Below are positions 1-8,233 of a DNA stretch of 12,707 nt, piece after piece. A program made the position numbers and the translations under genes. Positions within the stretch are counted from its first letter, which is position 1. The number at the start of each line of letters is the position of its first letter. Source of the DNA: Solobacterium sp. (GTDB taxonomy: Bacteria; Bacillota_I; Bacilli_A; Erysipelotrichales; Erysipelotrichaceae); contig JAFWEA010000339.1 in the NCBI GenBank assembly GCA_017543005.1, forward strand, positions 1-12,707, in the 5' to 3' direction. The notes beneath the pieces are model-generated. The model had not been told where the DNA came from. It ran no database searches and saw only the letters and a program-made list of their open reading frames with translations.

Positions 1-1
1 C

Positions 2-1264
2 GCTGCCGATGACGGTGTCATGCCGCAGACCGAGGAAGCCATTGACCATGCCCGGGCTGCCAATGTCCCGATCATCGTTGCCGTCAACAAGATGGATAAG
101 CCGGATGCCAATCCGGACCGGGTCAAGAGCGAAATGGCCGATCACGGCATCATGCCGGAAGAATGGGGCGGCGATACGATTTTCGTCAATACTTCCGCAA
201 GAAACGGCGACGGTATTCCGGAACTGCTGGAAACCATCCTGACTGTTGCGGACGTCAAGGAACTCAAGGCCAATCCGGAACGACTGGCCATCGGCACCGT
301 CATTGAAGCCAAGCTGGACAAAGGCCGCGGCCCGGTCGCAACCCTGCTGGTCCAGAAGGGCACCCTGAAGCAGGGCGATCCGGTGGTCGTCGGTACATGC
401 TATGGCAAAGTCAGACGGATGACCGATGAAGACGGCGTCGAACTCAAGACCGCCGGCCCGAGCACCCCGGTCGAGATTATCGGTCTGAATGACGTGCCGG
501 AAGCCGGTGATATTTTCCGGGCCTTCGACAACGAAAAGGAAGCCAGAGCCCTGGCTGACAGAAGAAACCGTCGGAAGATCGAACAGCAGCGCAAGCGCAC
601 ATCCGCCATGTCGCTGGAAGATCTCTCCAAGGAAATCGAAGCCGGCGAAATTCAGGAAATCCCGGTCATCATCAAGGCCGACGTACAGGGTTCTGCCGAA
701 GCCGTCCGCTCCTCTCTCGAGAAGCTGGATGTCAAGGGCGTCAAGGTCAATGTCATCCACAGCACTGCCGGCGCAATCAGCGAATCCGACATCATGCTGG
801 CGGATGCGTCCAAGGCCATGATCATCGGCTTCAACGTCCGTCCGGATGCCAATATCCGCAAGAAGGCAGACGATGCCGGTGTTTCGATCCGGCTGCACAA
901 CATCATCTACAAGGCAACCGAGGAAATGGAAAATGCCATGAAGGGCATGCTGGCCCCGGTCTATACCGAAGTCATTATCGGTCAGGCCGAAGTCCGGGAG
1001 ATCTACAAGGTTTCCAAGGTCGGTACAATCGGCGGCTGCATGGTTACGGACGGCAAGCTGGTTTCGCACTGCGGCATCCGGCTGATCCGGGAAGGCATTG
1101 TCATCTATACCGGCAAGCTGGCTTCCCTGAAGCGGTTCAAGGATGATGCCAAGGAAGTCGTCAGCGGCTATGAATGCGGCATCACGATCGAAAACTATAA
1201 CGACCTCAAGATCGGCGATATTATCGAAGCATATCAGGAACAGGAAGTTCCTGCCGAGGTATAA
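2..1264 (+). CDS. infB: Translation initiation factor IF-2, C-terminal part (5' end outside window)
   Basis: IF-2 is the GTPase that brings initiator fMet-tRNA to the 30S subunit and promotes subunit joining. The reading frame is open from base 2 (AADDGVMPQT, the segment just after the switch II/G3 region of the G domain) to TAA at 1262-1264, giving 420 visible residues; the N-terminal domains and G1–G3 motifs lie upstream of the window. The G4 motif NKMDKP and the G5-like segment NTSARNGDG are visible. They are followed by the beta-barrel domain II (LAIGTVIEAKLDKGRGPVAT is a hallmark stretch), domain III and the C-terminal fMet-tRNA-binding barrel (from about EVIIGQAEVREIYKVSKVG). Nothing is broken in the visible part. 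Codon use favours C-ending codons, as expected for a highly expressed gene. rbfA follows after 2 bp, so the two are surely co-transcribed. Confidence 0.97.
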   Translation, partial: AADDGVMPQTEEAIDHARAANVPIIVAVNKMDKPDANPDRVKSEMADHGIMPEEWGGDTIFVNTSARNGDGIPELLETILTVADVKELKANPERLAIGTVIEAKLDKGRGPVATLLVQKGTLKQGDPVVVGTCYGKVRRMTDEDGVELKTAGPSTPVEIIGLNDVPEAGDIFRAFDNEKEARALADRRNRRKIEQQRKRTSAMSLEDLSKEIEAGEIQEIPVIIKADVQGSAEAVRSSLEKLDVKGVKVNVIHSTAGAISESDIMLADASKAMIIGFNVRPDANIRKKADDAGVSIRLHNIIYKATEEMENAMKGMLAPVYTEVIIGQAEVREIYKVSKVGTIGGCMVTDGKLVSHCGIRLIREGIVIYTGKLASLKRFKDDAKEVVSGYECGITIENYNDLKIGDIIEAYQEQEVPAEV

Positions 1265-1266
1265 GC

Positions 1267-1614
1267 ATGAGCAGCATCAAGCAGAAGCGTCTGGAAGGAA
1301 TCATCCGCAAGGACATTTCTGATATCATTCAGTTCGATCTGAAAGATCCTGATGTCGGCTTTGTGACCATCACGGATGTGGAAGTCTCCAATGACCACAG
1401 CTATGCGACGGTATACTGCACATTTCTCGGCAAGCAGCCGCGCAATGACGCCGGCCTGAGAGCGCTGAACCGGGCCAGGGGCTATATCCGCACCCAGCTC
1501 AGCCAGCGGCTCGATATCAGGCGGACGCCGGAGCTGACGTTTGTCCAGGACAAGTCCATGGAAAACGGCCGGCACATTGATGAAATCCTGCAGAAGATTC
1601 ACGAATCAGAATAA
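1267..1614 (+). CDS. rbfA: Ribosome-binding factor A
   Basis: A 115-aa protein, the usual length for RbfA, a small KH-domain protein that binds the immature 30S subunit and helps 16S rRNA 5'-end maturation and cold adaptation. Family features seen are the N-terminal KQKRLEGIIRKDISDII, the core DPDVGFVTITDVEVSNDHSYATVY and the C-terminal RTPELTFVQDKSMENGRHIDEIL. The ATG lies 2 bp after the infB stop, and a GAGGT Shine-Dalgarno sits inside the last infB codons (1256-1260). The stop codon is built into the base of a terminator hairpin, so this gene ends the infB operon and the downstream secretion genes need their own promoter. Confidence 0.96.
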   Translation: MSSIKQKRLEGIIRKDISDIIQFDLKDPDVGFVTITDVEVSNDHSYATVYCTFLGKQPRNDAGLRALNRARGYIRTQLSQRLDIRRTPELTFVQDKSMENGRHIDEILQKIHESE

Positions 1615-1641
1615 GCCATGTGAAAAACATGGCTTTTTTTT
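1613..1641 (+). terminator. Intrinsic terminator after rbfA
   Basis: A perfect stem GCCATGT / ACATGGC (1615-1621 with 1627-1633), extendable by two A-T pairs, has the five-base loop GAAAA. It is followed directly by eight T residues (1634-1641). The structure begins within the rbfA stop codon. It separates the infB–rbfA operon from the type VII secretion operon. Confidence 0.92.
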
Positions 1642-1665
1642 GCGTTCACCGGTATAAACGGCAAA
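1630..1665 (+). promoter_or_regulatory. Possible promoter of the type VII secretion operon
   Basis: TATAAA at 1653-1658 matches the sigma-A -10 consensus at five of six positions and lies about 48 bp before the first esx gene. No convincing -35 is seen at 16-18 bp upstream, where the sequence is the terminator stem and T-run. A promoter must lie in this gap (1642-1705) or transcription must read through the rbfA terminator. The exact site is uncertain. Confidence 0.3.
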
Positions 1666-1705
1666 TCCCTGCGAATACAGTCATTAGAAAGCGAGGGAAA
1701 AGACC

Positions 1706-2002
1706 ATGAGAACGATTACCGTAGAACCCGAGATGCTGGAAGCCTGTGCGGCCAGAATGGATGAAACCAATCAGGATTACCAGCATACCTGCCGGCAGCT
1801 GTTTGACGCCGTAGACACGATGAAAGCCGGCTGGCAGGGCAAGGACAACACTGCCTTCAGCAACCAGATCTATCGCTTTGAAGCAGATTTCAGGGAAATG
1901 TCGCTGCTGTGCAGCCAGTACAGTGAATTCCTGCGGCACTCGGCCCGGGCTTACCGGGAAATGCAGGATGACCTGGCCGCCCAGGCAGCCATGCTGGCGT
2001 AG
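1706..2002 (+). CDS. WXG100-family type VII secretion protein (Esx 1)
   Basis: A 98-aa protein of the WXG100/ESAT-6 family: two helices joined by a turn carrying W43-Q44-G45, with the typical surroundings GWQGKDNTAF and C-terminal helix residues Y72, F75, L76 and Y83. Such proteins form helical-hairpin dimers exported by the EssC ATPase without a Sec signal; no signal peptide or membrane segment is seen. The C-terminal YxxxD/E export motif is imperfect: Y83 is followed four residues later by Q87, with D88 and D89 next. A Shine-Dalgarno-like GAGGG (1693-1697) precedes the ATG. It is the first gene of the operon; the second esx gene follows after 18 bp. Confidence 0.9.
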   Translation: MRTITVEPEMLEACAARMDETNQDYQHTCRQLFDAVDTMKAGWQGKDNTAFSNQIYRFEADFREMSLLCSQYSEFLRHSARAYREMQDDLAAQAAMLA

Positions 2003-2020
2003 AAAGGAAGGTCGGAAACG

Positions 2021-2320
2021 ATGAATAATCTGAAGATTTCTCTGGCGGAAGTCAATGAATGCGCAGCCCGTATCAGAGCCGCAAACCAGACGATGTATGA
2101 ACTGCTTTCCCGCATGAAGAAGGAAATGAATGACACCAACATTTCATGGATCTCCGAAGGCGGCGAAACAATCCGGGCCCGCTTCAATCAGTTTGCGTCC
2201 CGGTTTGAAATCCAGAAGGAAACGATTGAATCCTACGCCAGGTTTCTGGATCGGACGGTGGCAGGCTATGACACCCTTGAAACGACCATCACATCGAATG
2301 CGTCGGGTATTCAGGCCTGA
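2021..2320 (+). CDS. WXG100-like / pore-forming ESAT-6-like protein (Esx 2)
   Basis: A 99-aa helical-hairpin protein, homologous to the preceding one. The turn carries W43-I44-S45 followed by E46-G47-G48, so the glycine of WXG is replaced by serine and glycines appear two residues later. The segment around it (ETIRARFNQFASRF, then IESYARFLDRTVAGYDTLE) resembles what I recall of the 'pore-forming ESAT-6 family' sequences of Firmicutes; this is recognition, not a search. The export motif YxxxE is intact (Y83 to E87). It has a strong Shine-Dalgarno AAGGAAGG in the 18-bp gap and no signal peptide. It probably pairs with Esx 1. The start of the next gene lies inside its last 23 bp. Confidence 0.88.
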   Translation: MNNLKISLAEVNECAARIRAANQTMYELLSRMKKEMNDTNISWISEGGETIRARFNQFASRFEIQKETIESYARFLDRTVAGYDTLETTITSNASGIQA

Positions 2321-4397
2321 CCTGCTGCTGCTCTTACTGGCTGTCATGCTTGGTGTTTCTTCCGGCTGTGCCAAGGAACCGGAAGAAACACTTCTGCTCG
2401 GTGAGTGGATCAGCACAGTCATAGAGAAAGCCGGCATTGAATCTGCCGCCGGCAACGTCCCGTATTTTCTCAATATCACTCAGGATTCCCAATATTTTAC
2501 CCCTGTGCAGGCAGCGACTGACTGGGGAATCCTGTCCCCGGATTATCCGTTTGATCCGGAACAGAAGCTGGACCGCAGATGGACAGCCTTCACACTGGTC
2601 CGGCTGGCCGGTCTTTCATCAGAGGAGAACCTGCCGATCCGGGATATCGGTTCTGACCCGTTCCGCAAGGAGATCGTAACTGCCGCGGCCCGGGGCCTGA
2701 TGAGTACTGATAAAAACGGCTGCTTTCATCCGGAGGACTACATATCTGCGAAAGAGGCAGAAGCACTGCTGGACCAGGTTATTTCCTACATGGATACCTG
2801 TCATGCCGAGACCGGCAAGGCGGAAATCAAATGGAATGAAGACGCCGAGATTACCAGGGCTGAAGTAAAAGCCTTTGACAAGGAAACGATGACGGCCAGG
2901 TTCGCCGGCGATGATCGGATCAGTCCGGGTCAGTACGTTGCCATTCCGGAAAACGGTTCGGATGTCCTGTACCACATTGACGGCGTCACAGATGATCCGG
3001 AAGGACAGACTGCTTTTCTGGAACCGGCATCCGCAGATGAACTGATTGAAGACCTGGATTTGGAAAATGAATTCACGGTGGATTTTACCCAGGCTGAGAT
3101 CACCGATCTGTTTCAGAACGAGATCCAGACGGAAACTTCCTATGTGGAACCGACCAACATTCATCTGATGGCCGCCCGGCCACTGACCCGCAGCACAACG
3201 ATCAACGGTTATACCGTCAGTTATTCCGTAACGGCAGCCGGCATCCGGGCCGGGGTATCCAGAAAGCTGACGGATCATGAACAGGTGACGGCGGAACTGG
3301 AACTGTGCCGGCTGAAGCCTGTCTATCGCTGGAAGATGCAGAAAGGGAAAGTGGAAGAGGGATATCTGCGGCTGGATTTCACAACCCTGGAATCCCTGCG
3401 CTTTCAATCCCGTCATGCCCGGCAGAAATACGGTGATCTGAGCAAGCTGGATGCGGCTGATTTTCCCGGTACGATCAGGAATCTGTTTCAAGATGAAAAG
3501 ACCGTACTGACCGTGCCGCTGTGTGAAGTAAAGGTCCCGCTGCCGGATCTGCCGATGCTGTATCTCGATATCGTGCTGCATCTGAAGATGTATGTGAGCG
3601 GCCGGGTGGAACTGGCCTTGTCGCAGAACCATCGGATCGGCATGGAGATCCACAATCAGGCCATGCGGCCGATCAGTGAACACGATAATAAAGCCGAAGC
3701 TTCCATCCAGGCCGACAGCGGTCTGACGGGCGGCCTGCAGTTCGGGTTGAACCTGCAGAATTTCAAACTGGCTGATGTCAGCGCCGAAGCCGGGGCCAAG
3801 GCAAAACTGGCGACGGTCATGCACCTGTATGACAGCGAAGGAAATCATACCGTTACACAGACAGACCTGCCGGCCGATTATGTCAGTGATATGGCGGAAG
3901 GCAACGGCAATGTGCTTGTCTGCACCGATATGAATGCCTACTGGATCAGCAGTCTGAATCTGAATTCCGGCGGTACACTGGCCGGCAAGCTGGGCTTCGG
4001 CAAATCCATCCATCTGCTGGATGAAAAGTCCGGAAAACTGTTTCCCGGCAAAAGAACACATATGGAAAACGGTCATTTCGTGGATCACTGCACCCGCGGC
4101 AGCCGGCCGCGTAAAAAGGAGCGTCAGAAGCCGGATGCGGCCCAGCTGGATCTGAATGTCTACAGTCTGATCCTGGCCCCGGATGAAACCGGAACGGTTA
4201 CCCTGAAGGTTCTTCCCGAGGGCTACCGGACTGAGGATATCCGCTATGAATCCCTGGATCCGATGATTGCGTCAGTGGATGGTGCCGGCAATGTAACGGG
4301 CATCAGTGAAGGCAGCACCATCATCAGGATCCACACCGATGATGAGGTCTATTCCATGCAGTGCAGCATCACCGTCAGAAACGGAAAGAAAGAATGA
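2298..4397 (+). CDS. Lipoprotein with SLH-like and Big2 domains, in a T7SS operon; function unknown
   Basis: A 699-aa predicted lipoprotein when started at ATG 2298. This start gives a positive n-region (MRRVFRPD), a hydrophobic core of leucines and a lipobox-like VSSGC with lipidated Cys24; the -3 residue is serine rather than the preferred leucine. The reading frame is open further upstream, but only within esx 2, and such a start would bury the signal peptide. Residues about 69-105 and 117-167 look like two S-layer-homology-type repeats (GILSPDYPFDPEQKLDRRWTA; GLMSTDKNGCFHPEDYISA). About 170-610 is a beta-rich region I cannot assign, with an acidic stretch near ELIEDLDLENE and a basic linker near RPRKKERQK. 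About 617-697 is a bacterial Ig-like Big2 domain (SVDGAGNVTGISEGSTIIRI). It overlaps esx 2 by 23 bp, lacks a clear Shine-Dalgarno and ends in an ATGA overlap with essC, so it is likely translationally coupled on both sides. Position suggests an exported component or cell-wall partner of the secretion system; that role is inferred. Confidence 0.8.
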   Translation: MRRVFRPDLLLLLLAVMLGVSSGCAKEPEETLLLGEWISTVIEKAGIESAAGNVPYFLNITQDSQYFTPVQAATDWGILSPDYPFDPEQKLDRRWTAFTLVRLAGLSSEENLPIRDIGSDPFRKEIVTAAARGLMSTDKNGCFHPEDYISAKEAEALLDQVISYMDTCHAETGKAEIKWNEDAEITRAEVKAFDKETMTARFAGDDRISPGQYVAIPENGSDVLYHIDGVTDDPEGQTAFLEPASADELIEDLDLENEFTVDFTQAEITDLFQNEIQTETSYVEPTNIHLMAARPLTRSTTINGYTVSYSVTAAGIRAGVSRKLTDHEQVTAELELCRLKPVYRWKMQKGKVEEGYLRLDFTTLESLRFQSRHARQKYGDLSKLDAADFPGTIRNLFQDEKTVLTVPLCEVKVPLPDLPMLYLDIVLHLKMYVSGRVELALSQNHRIGMEIHNQAMRPISEHDNKAEASIQADSGLTGGLQFGLNLQNFKLADVSAEAGAKAKLATVMHLYDSEGNHTVTQTDLPADYVSDMAEGNGNVLVCTDMNAYWISSLNLNSGGTLAGKLGFGKSIHLLDEKSGKLFPGKRTHMENGHFVDHCTRGSRPRKKERQKPDAAQLDLNVYSLILAPDETGTVTLKVLPEGYRTEDIRYESLDPMIASVDGAGNVTGISEGSTIIRIHTDDEVYSMQCSITVRNGKKE

Positions 4398-7300
4398 TTG
4401 TCTATTTTGAACATGAAGGATCCGTCAATGCCAAAGTGCTGCAGGAAGGCAGAAATACCGTGGCTGCAGGAAACTGTGAAGCGGTATTTTTCTGCCGTAA
4501 CAGTGAGGTGACCGTCCGCTTTCCAGATCATAAGGATATCGCTGTGCTCCATCTGAAACCGGGACAGAAGCTCAGTCTTGATGATGCCGGTATCTATGCA
4601 GCGTTTTCCCCGTATTCCGCCGGTTATGCCAGCTTCAAAAAATACCGGCTTCCGGCCCGGACAGTCTGGATCGGTACCGATGTGGAAGATGATGTTTATC
4701 TGCAGAATACAACTGCCGAAGAGATCCGGATCTGTATGAATCCGGCAGGGCCGGAACTGATCTGTCAGGTTGGCCGGATTTCCATAAACGGCCGGAATGT
4801 CAGTAAGTGCAATCTGAAAGCAGGGGACTGTGTCAGGACAGAGAATCTTGTCTTTTATTATCATCCCGAGTTTCTGATGATCAATCAGACGGAAAATGTG
4901 TATATCTCTTTGATAGCCTGGGAACCGGGAATGACGCAGGCCCTGTCAGTACCACATTCAAAAGCGCTGAAACCGGAATACCGCCGGATCAGCATGGACA
5001 GTGAATATCATGAAGATCTGCTTGATCCGCTGCCGTACAATGACACCCGGAAAAACCCGCTGATCTTCTCTATGGGCCCGGCCATTACCATGGCTTCCGC
5101 TTCTCTGGCCGGAGGTATCCTATCGTTTTACAACGGCATGCTCAACGGCAGAAGGGTAACGGAACTGCTGCCGGGGATCCTCCTGCCGGCGGTCATGCTG
5201 GTCAGCGCCTTGATCTGGAATCCGGTTCAGAGACTGTATGAAAAGCATCGGGAAAAGAATTATGAAAAATACCGTCAGGCTTCCTATCTGCATTATCTGC
5301 AGACGGTGCAGACCAGGATCATCCGGTTTCAGCAGGAATACTTTGCGGCCGTCAACAGCAGTTTTTATCCGCCTGGTACATTGATTCAGAACTGGCGCAA
5401 TAGGGAGAAGATATGGCAGAAAACACCGCTGCATGGTGACTGGCTGTATATCCGTATCGGCCTGGGTACCGTAAGGACTCCCGTCCGGCTCAACAGCCGG
5501 TTTCACTGGCAGTCCGGGGACAGCCTCAGCACGGAAATTGAAATACTGAAACTGCGCTGCAGCAGCAGTGAGCATCAGCCTGTTCTTTACCGCTTTGACC
5601 CCGGCTCCGGTACGGCCGTCCTGGTGACTGAACGCACACTGATCCCGGTGCTGTCCGGGCTGCTTCTGCAGATCTGTTCCTATCATCATCCGGAGTACCT
5701 GAAAACGGCCATATTTGCGCCGGGAAAGGTTTTACGGGAAAATCCCTGGCTGCTGCGGATACCGCACGAATTTGCCCTGAAACCGGTCCGTACGCGGCTT
5801 GTGGCAACGGATCAGAAAGAACTGCAGGCAGTGCTTGATATCTTCGACCAGAATGAAGATCTGCAGTTCCTGCTGTTCGATCTGACGGGTGAACTGAAGC
5901 TGTCTTTGCGGAATAACGTACATGTCATTCATATGACAGACAGCACGATTCCTTACGATGCGGAAACAGTCATAGACTATAACAGTTATCGGATCATAAA
6001 GAAGGAAGACATACAGGAGTTTGTTCCGGATCCTCTGCCGGAAATCGATTTATACTGCCTGTTTTCTGATGCCGGGATCAGCGGGAATGATATGCATCAG
6101 CAGCATATTTCCGGATGCACTTTCTATGATCTGCATGCGGTCTATGATACTGCCGGACTGAAAATCAAAGAGAACTGGCAGACGAATATACCAGGCAGGG
6201 AACTGGCAGCCCCCATCGGTATGGATGCCTCCGGCAGTGTGATCTGGCTGGACCTGCATGAAAACAGACAGGGCCCGCATGGGCTGATTGCCGGCATGAC
6301 CGGCAGCGGCAAGAGTGAACTGATCATTACCATGATCCTGTCTCTGGCCGTGCGCTACAGCCCGGATGAAGTGCAGTTTGCCGTGATTGATTTCAAGGGC
6401 GGAGGAGCCGCTTCGGCTTTTCATAATGAACAGTGGAAACTGCCTCATCTGATCGGTAATATCTCTAATCTTGAACCCGAGGATATGAACCGGTTTCTTA
6501 CTGCTTTCCGGCAGGAATGTGAAAGCCGGGAAAGGGATTTCCGCATCCTGGCAGGAAAGACCGGAACAGCCGTCATGAATCTGGCCGGTTACCGGCAGGC
6601 CTGGACCGGTGAATATGGTCTGCCGTATTATGCCGAACTGATCATCATTGCGGATGAATTTGCTGAACTCAAGACACAGCAGCCGGAATTCATGCAGGAA
6701 CTCATCAGTATTGCCAGGGTCGGCAGAAGTCTTGGCATTCACCTGATTCTGGTCACCCAGAAACCGGCCGGCGTGATCGACGAACAAATCAGAGCCAACT
6801 GCCGTTTCCGCATCTGTCTGAAGGTGCAGGACCGGCAGGATTCCATGGAAGTACTGCAGGATGGCTGTGCATCCGCCATCCGCCGGACAGGGGAGTTCTA
6901 TATGCTTTGTGACAATATGCTTCAGCATGGCTTCGGTGGTTATGTCCATGCGGACGAAGATATGCAGACGCAGTATATCGAACAATTGGACAGACAACTG
7001 AGTGTATCCGCCGTATGGTCTGCCGGCGGCAGGCTGCAGCGCACCCAGCTGCAGGCCGTCATGCAGGAAATCATGCGGCAGCCGGAAGCGGCTGTTCAGC
7101 GCACGCCGTTCTGTCTGCCGTTTCCCCAGTGCGGGACCATTCATGACCGTAAAAGAGAAGCCGGCATGCTGGGAATCCTGGATGATTACCGGCATCGGAA
7201 AATTCTGCCGTTTTCAGCCGGCCAGGAAGCCGGTATCACAGCCGTTTACTGCCGCGATCGCAGCATCAAGGAAATGTTTCTGGAGACACTGGTGTATACG

Positions 7301-8233
7301 CTCATGGAAAACAGCAGTGACTGCGAAATCTACATTGCGGACCCGCTGAATCTTCTTCCTGATCAGCTGAAGGAGTCCGTTAGGATCATTGATATCCTGC
7401 GGGAAGTTGACAAGGAGAAAACCATGAACATGATCCGTCATTTCAAGGATCCTGGATCGAAACGGTATCTGATCCTGACTGATACAGGTATGACATATGC
7501 CGATGATGAGATCCGCAGCGCCCTGCAGGAACTGTATTCCCATGTCCGCAATGATCATCTGCATATCTTTCTGTTCGGTTCCACGGCTGCTTCGATTTCC
7601 TATCGCGATCTCGCGCTGGCCGATGTGCGCATTGCCCTGAAAAATGACAATCTGCAGGAACTGACGGCCATCTTTGAAAAGCCGGTCCGCAAGGCTGTCA
7701 GACAGGAACGCCGCATGCTGGTGTGGAACGGTCAGCTGTATGAAGGTGTGTGGTATAGGTGCACAAAAGATGATCTGAATACGCTGATCAAACAGGAAAA
7801 ACCGAAAGCAAAGTATGAGATTCCGCATATGCCGGCATGCCTGAAGGTCTGTGAACATAAAGAAGATGAGATTGTACTGGGCAAAGACCGGGACACCTAT
7901 GAATGGGTTATGGTGCCAAAAGATAAGAATCTGGTGGTGCTGTCCACATATGCCGATGAGGCCGACTTTTTGCTGGAACGTCTGCAGCGCGAAGGAAACC
8001 TGTGTGAAGCGGATGAGATCATTTCCGGACAAAAGACCGGGATATTCTGTCTGACTGCTGAAATGTACCAGCTGATGAAAGATCAGCTGCCCTCAGGAAT
8101 ACCGATCCTTTATGTCGGCGCCGGCTTTCATGAGCAGTATCTGTTTCGGACCAAAACCCCGGTTACCTTGGGTGAAAAGGATGCGGTTCTGTTTGAACGG
8201 CACAGAAGCAGGGTGATCCGCCTTGCCGAATAA
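4394..8233 (+). CDS. essC: EssC-like FtsK/SpoIIIE ATPase, type VII secretion motor
   Basis: A 1279-aa membrane ATPase, somewhat shorter than typical EssC (about 1480 aa). The start ATG 4394 overlaps the lipoprotein stop (ATGA) and has GGAAAG upstream; an in-frame ATG at 4361 is less likely. Residues 1-175 look like two FHA-type beta domains, as in Staphylococcus EssC (second one near VWIGTDVEDDVYL … GRISINGRNVS). Two membrane helices lie at about 222-250 and 259-276, followed by a charged helical linker. ATPase domain 1 is intact: Walker A GMTGSGKS (634-641), DFKGGG (666-671), Walker B LIIIADEF with D754/E755, and the VTQKP sensor-like stretch. Domain 2 keeps the fold pattern (LGILDDY…), but its Walker A position reads YCRDRSIK (952-959) and its Walker B position reads RYLILTD (1024-1030). 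The C-terminal third domain is short and has no Walker A. In T7SSb the domain 1 ATPase drives export of Esx proteins, and the later domains bind substrate. Confidence 0.93.
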   Translation: MIVYFEHEGSVNAKVLQEGRNTVAAGNCEAVFFCRNSEVTVRFPDHKDIAVLHLKPGQKLSLDDAGIYAAFSPYSAGYASFKKYRLPARTVWIGTDVEDDVYLQNTTAEEIRICMNPAGPELICQVGRISINGRNVSKCNLKAGDCVRTENLVFYYHPEFLMINQTENVYISLIAWEPGMTQALSVPHSKALKPEYRRISMDSEYHEDLLDPLPYNDTRKNPLIFSMGPAITMASASLAGGILSFYNGMLNGRRVTELLPGILLPAVMLVSALIWNPVQRLYEKHREKNYEKYRQASYLHYLQTVQTRIIRFQQEYFAAVNSSFYPPGTLIQNWRNREKIWQKTPLHGDWLYIRIGLGTVRTPVRLNSRFHWQSGDSLSTEIEILKLRCSSSEHQPVLYRFDPGSGTAVLVTERTLIPVLSGLLLQICSYHHPEYLKTAIFAPGKVLRENPWLLRIPHEFALKPVRTRLVATDQKELQAVLDIFDQNEDLQFLLFDLTGELKLSLRNNVHVIHMTDSTIPYDAETVIDYNSYRIIKKEDIQEFVPDPLPEIDLYCLFSDAGISGNDMHQQHISGCTFYDLHAVYDTAGLKIKENWQTNIPGRELAAPIGMDASGSVIWLDLHENRQGPHGLIAGMTGSGKSELIITMILSLAVRYSPDEVQFAVIDFKGGGAASAFHNEQWKLPHLIGNISNLEPEDMNRFLTAFRQECESRERDFRILAGKTGTAVMNLAGYRQAWTGEYGLPYYAELIIIADEFAELKTQQPEFMQELISIARVGRSLGIHLILVTQKPAGVIDEQIRANCRFRICLKVQDRQDSMEVLQDGCASAIRRTGEFYMLCDNMLQHGFGGYVHADEDMQTQYIEQLDRQLSVSAVWSAGGRLQRTQLQAVMQEIMRQPEAAVQRTPFCLPFPQCGTIHDRKREAGMLGILDDYRHRKILPFSAGQEAGITAVYCRDRSIKEMFLETLVYTLMENSSDCEIYIADPLNLLPDQLKESVRIIDILREVDKEKTMNMIRHFKDPGSKRYLILTDTGMTYADDEIRSALQELYSHVRNDHLHIFLFGSTAASISYRDLALADVRIALKNDNLQELTAIFEKPVRKAVRQERRMLVWNGQLYEGVWYRCTKDDLNTLIKQEKPKAKYEIPHMPACLKVCEHKEDEIVLGKDRDTYEWVMVPKDKNLVVLSTYADEADFLLERLQREGNLCEADEIISGQKTGIFCLTAEMYQLMKDQLPSGIPILYVGAGFHEQYLFRTKTPVTLGEKDAVLFERHRSRVIRLAE

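Noticed and set aside
1642..1705. Possible riboswitch or small RNA in the gap before the esx genes
   Set aside because: Only 64 bp with no strong paired structure beyond a trivial CCG/CGG pairing; it holds at most a promoter and ribosome site.
2619..4088. 489-codon open frame on the minus strand, antisense to the lipoprotein gene
   Set aside because: Its protein is rich in His, Gln and Ile in the pattern produced by reading a codon-biased gene backwards, no domain is recognisable, and the plus-strand frame has clear domains and coupled neighbours.
6050..7195. 381-codon open frame on the minus strand, antisense to the essC ATPase domain
   Set aside because: It lies wholly over the conserved Walker motifs of EssC and shows no family features; a shadow of the real gene.
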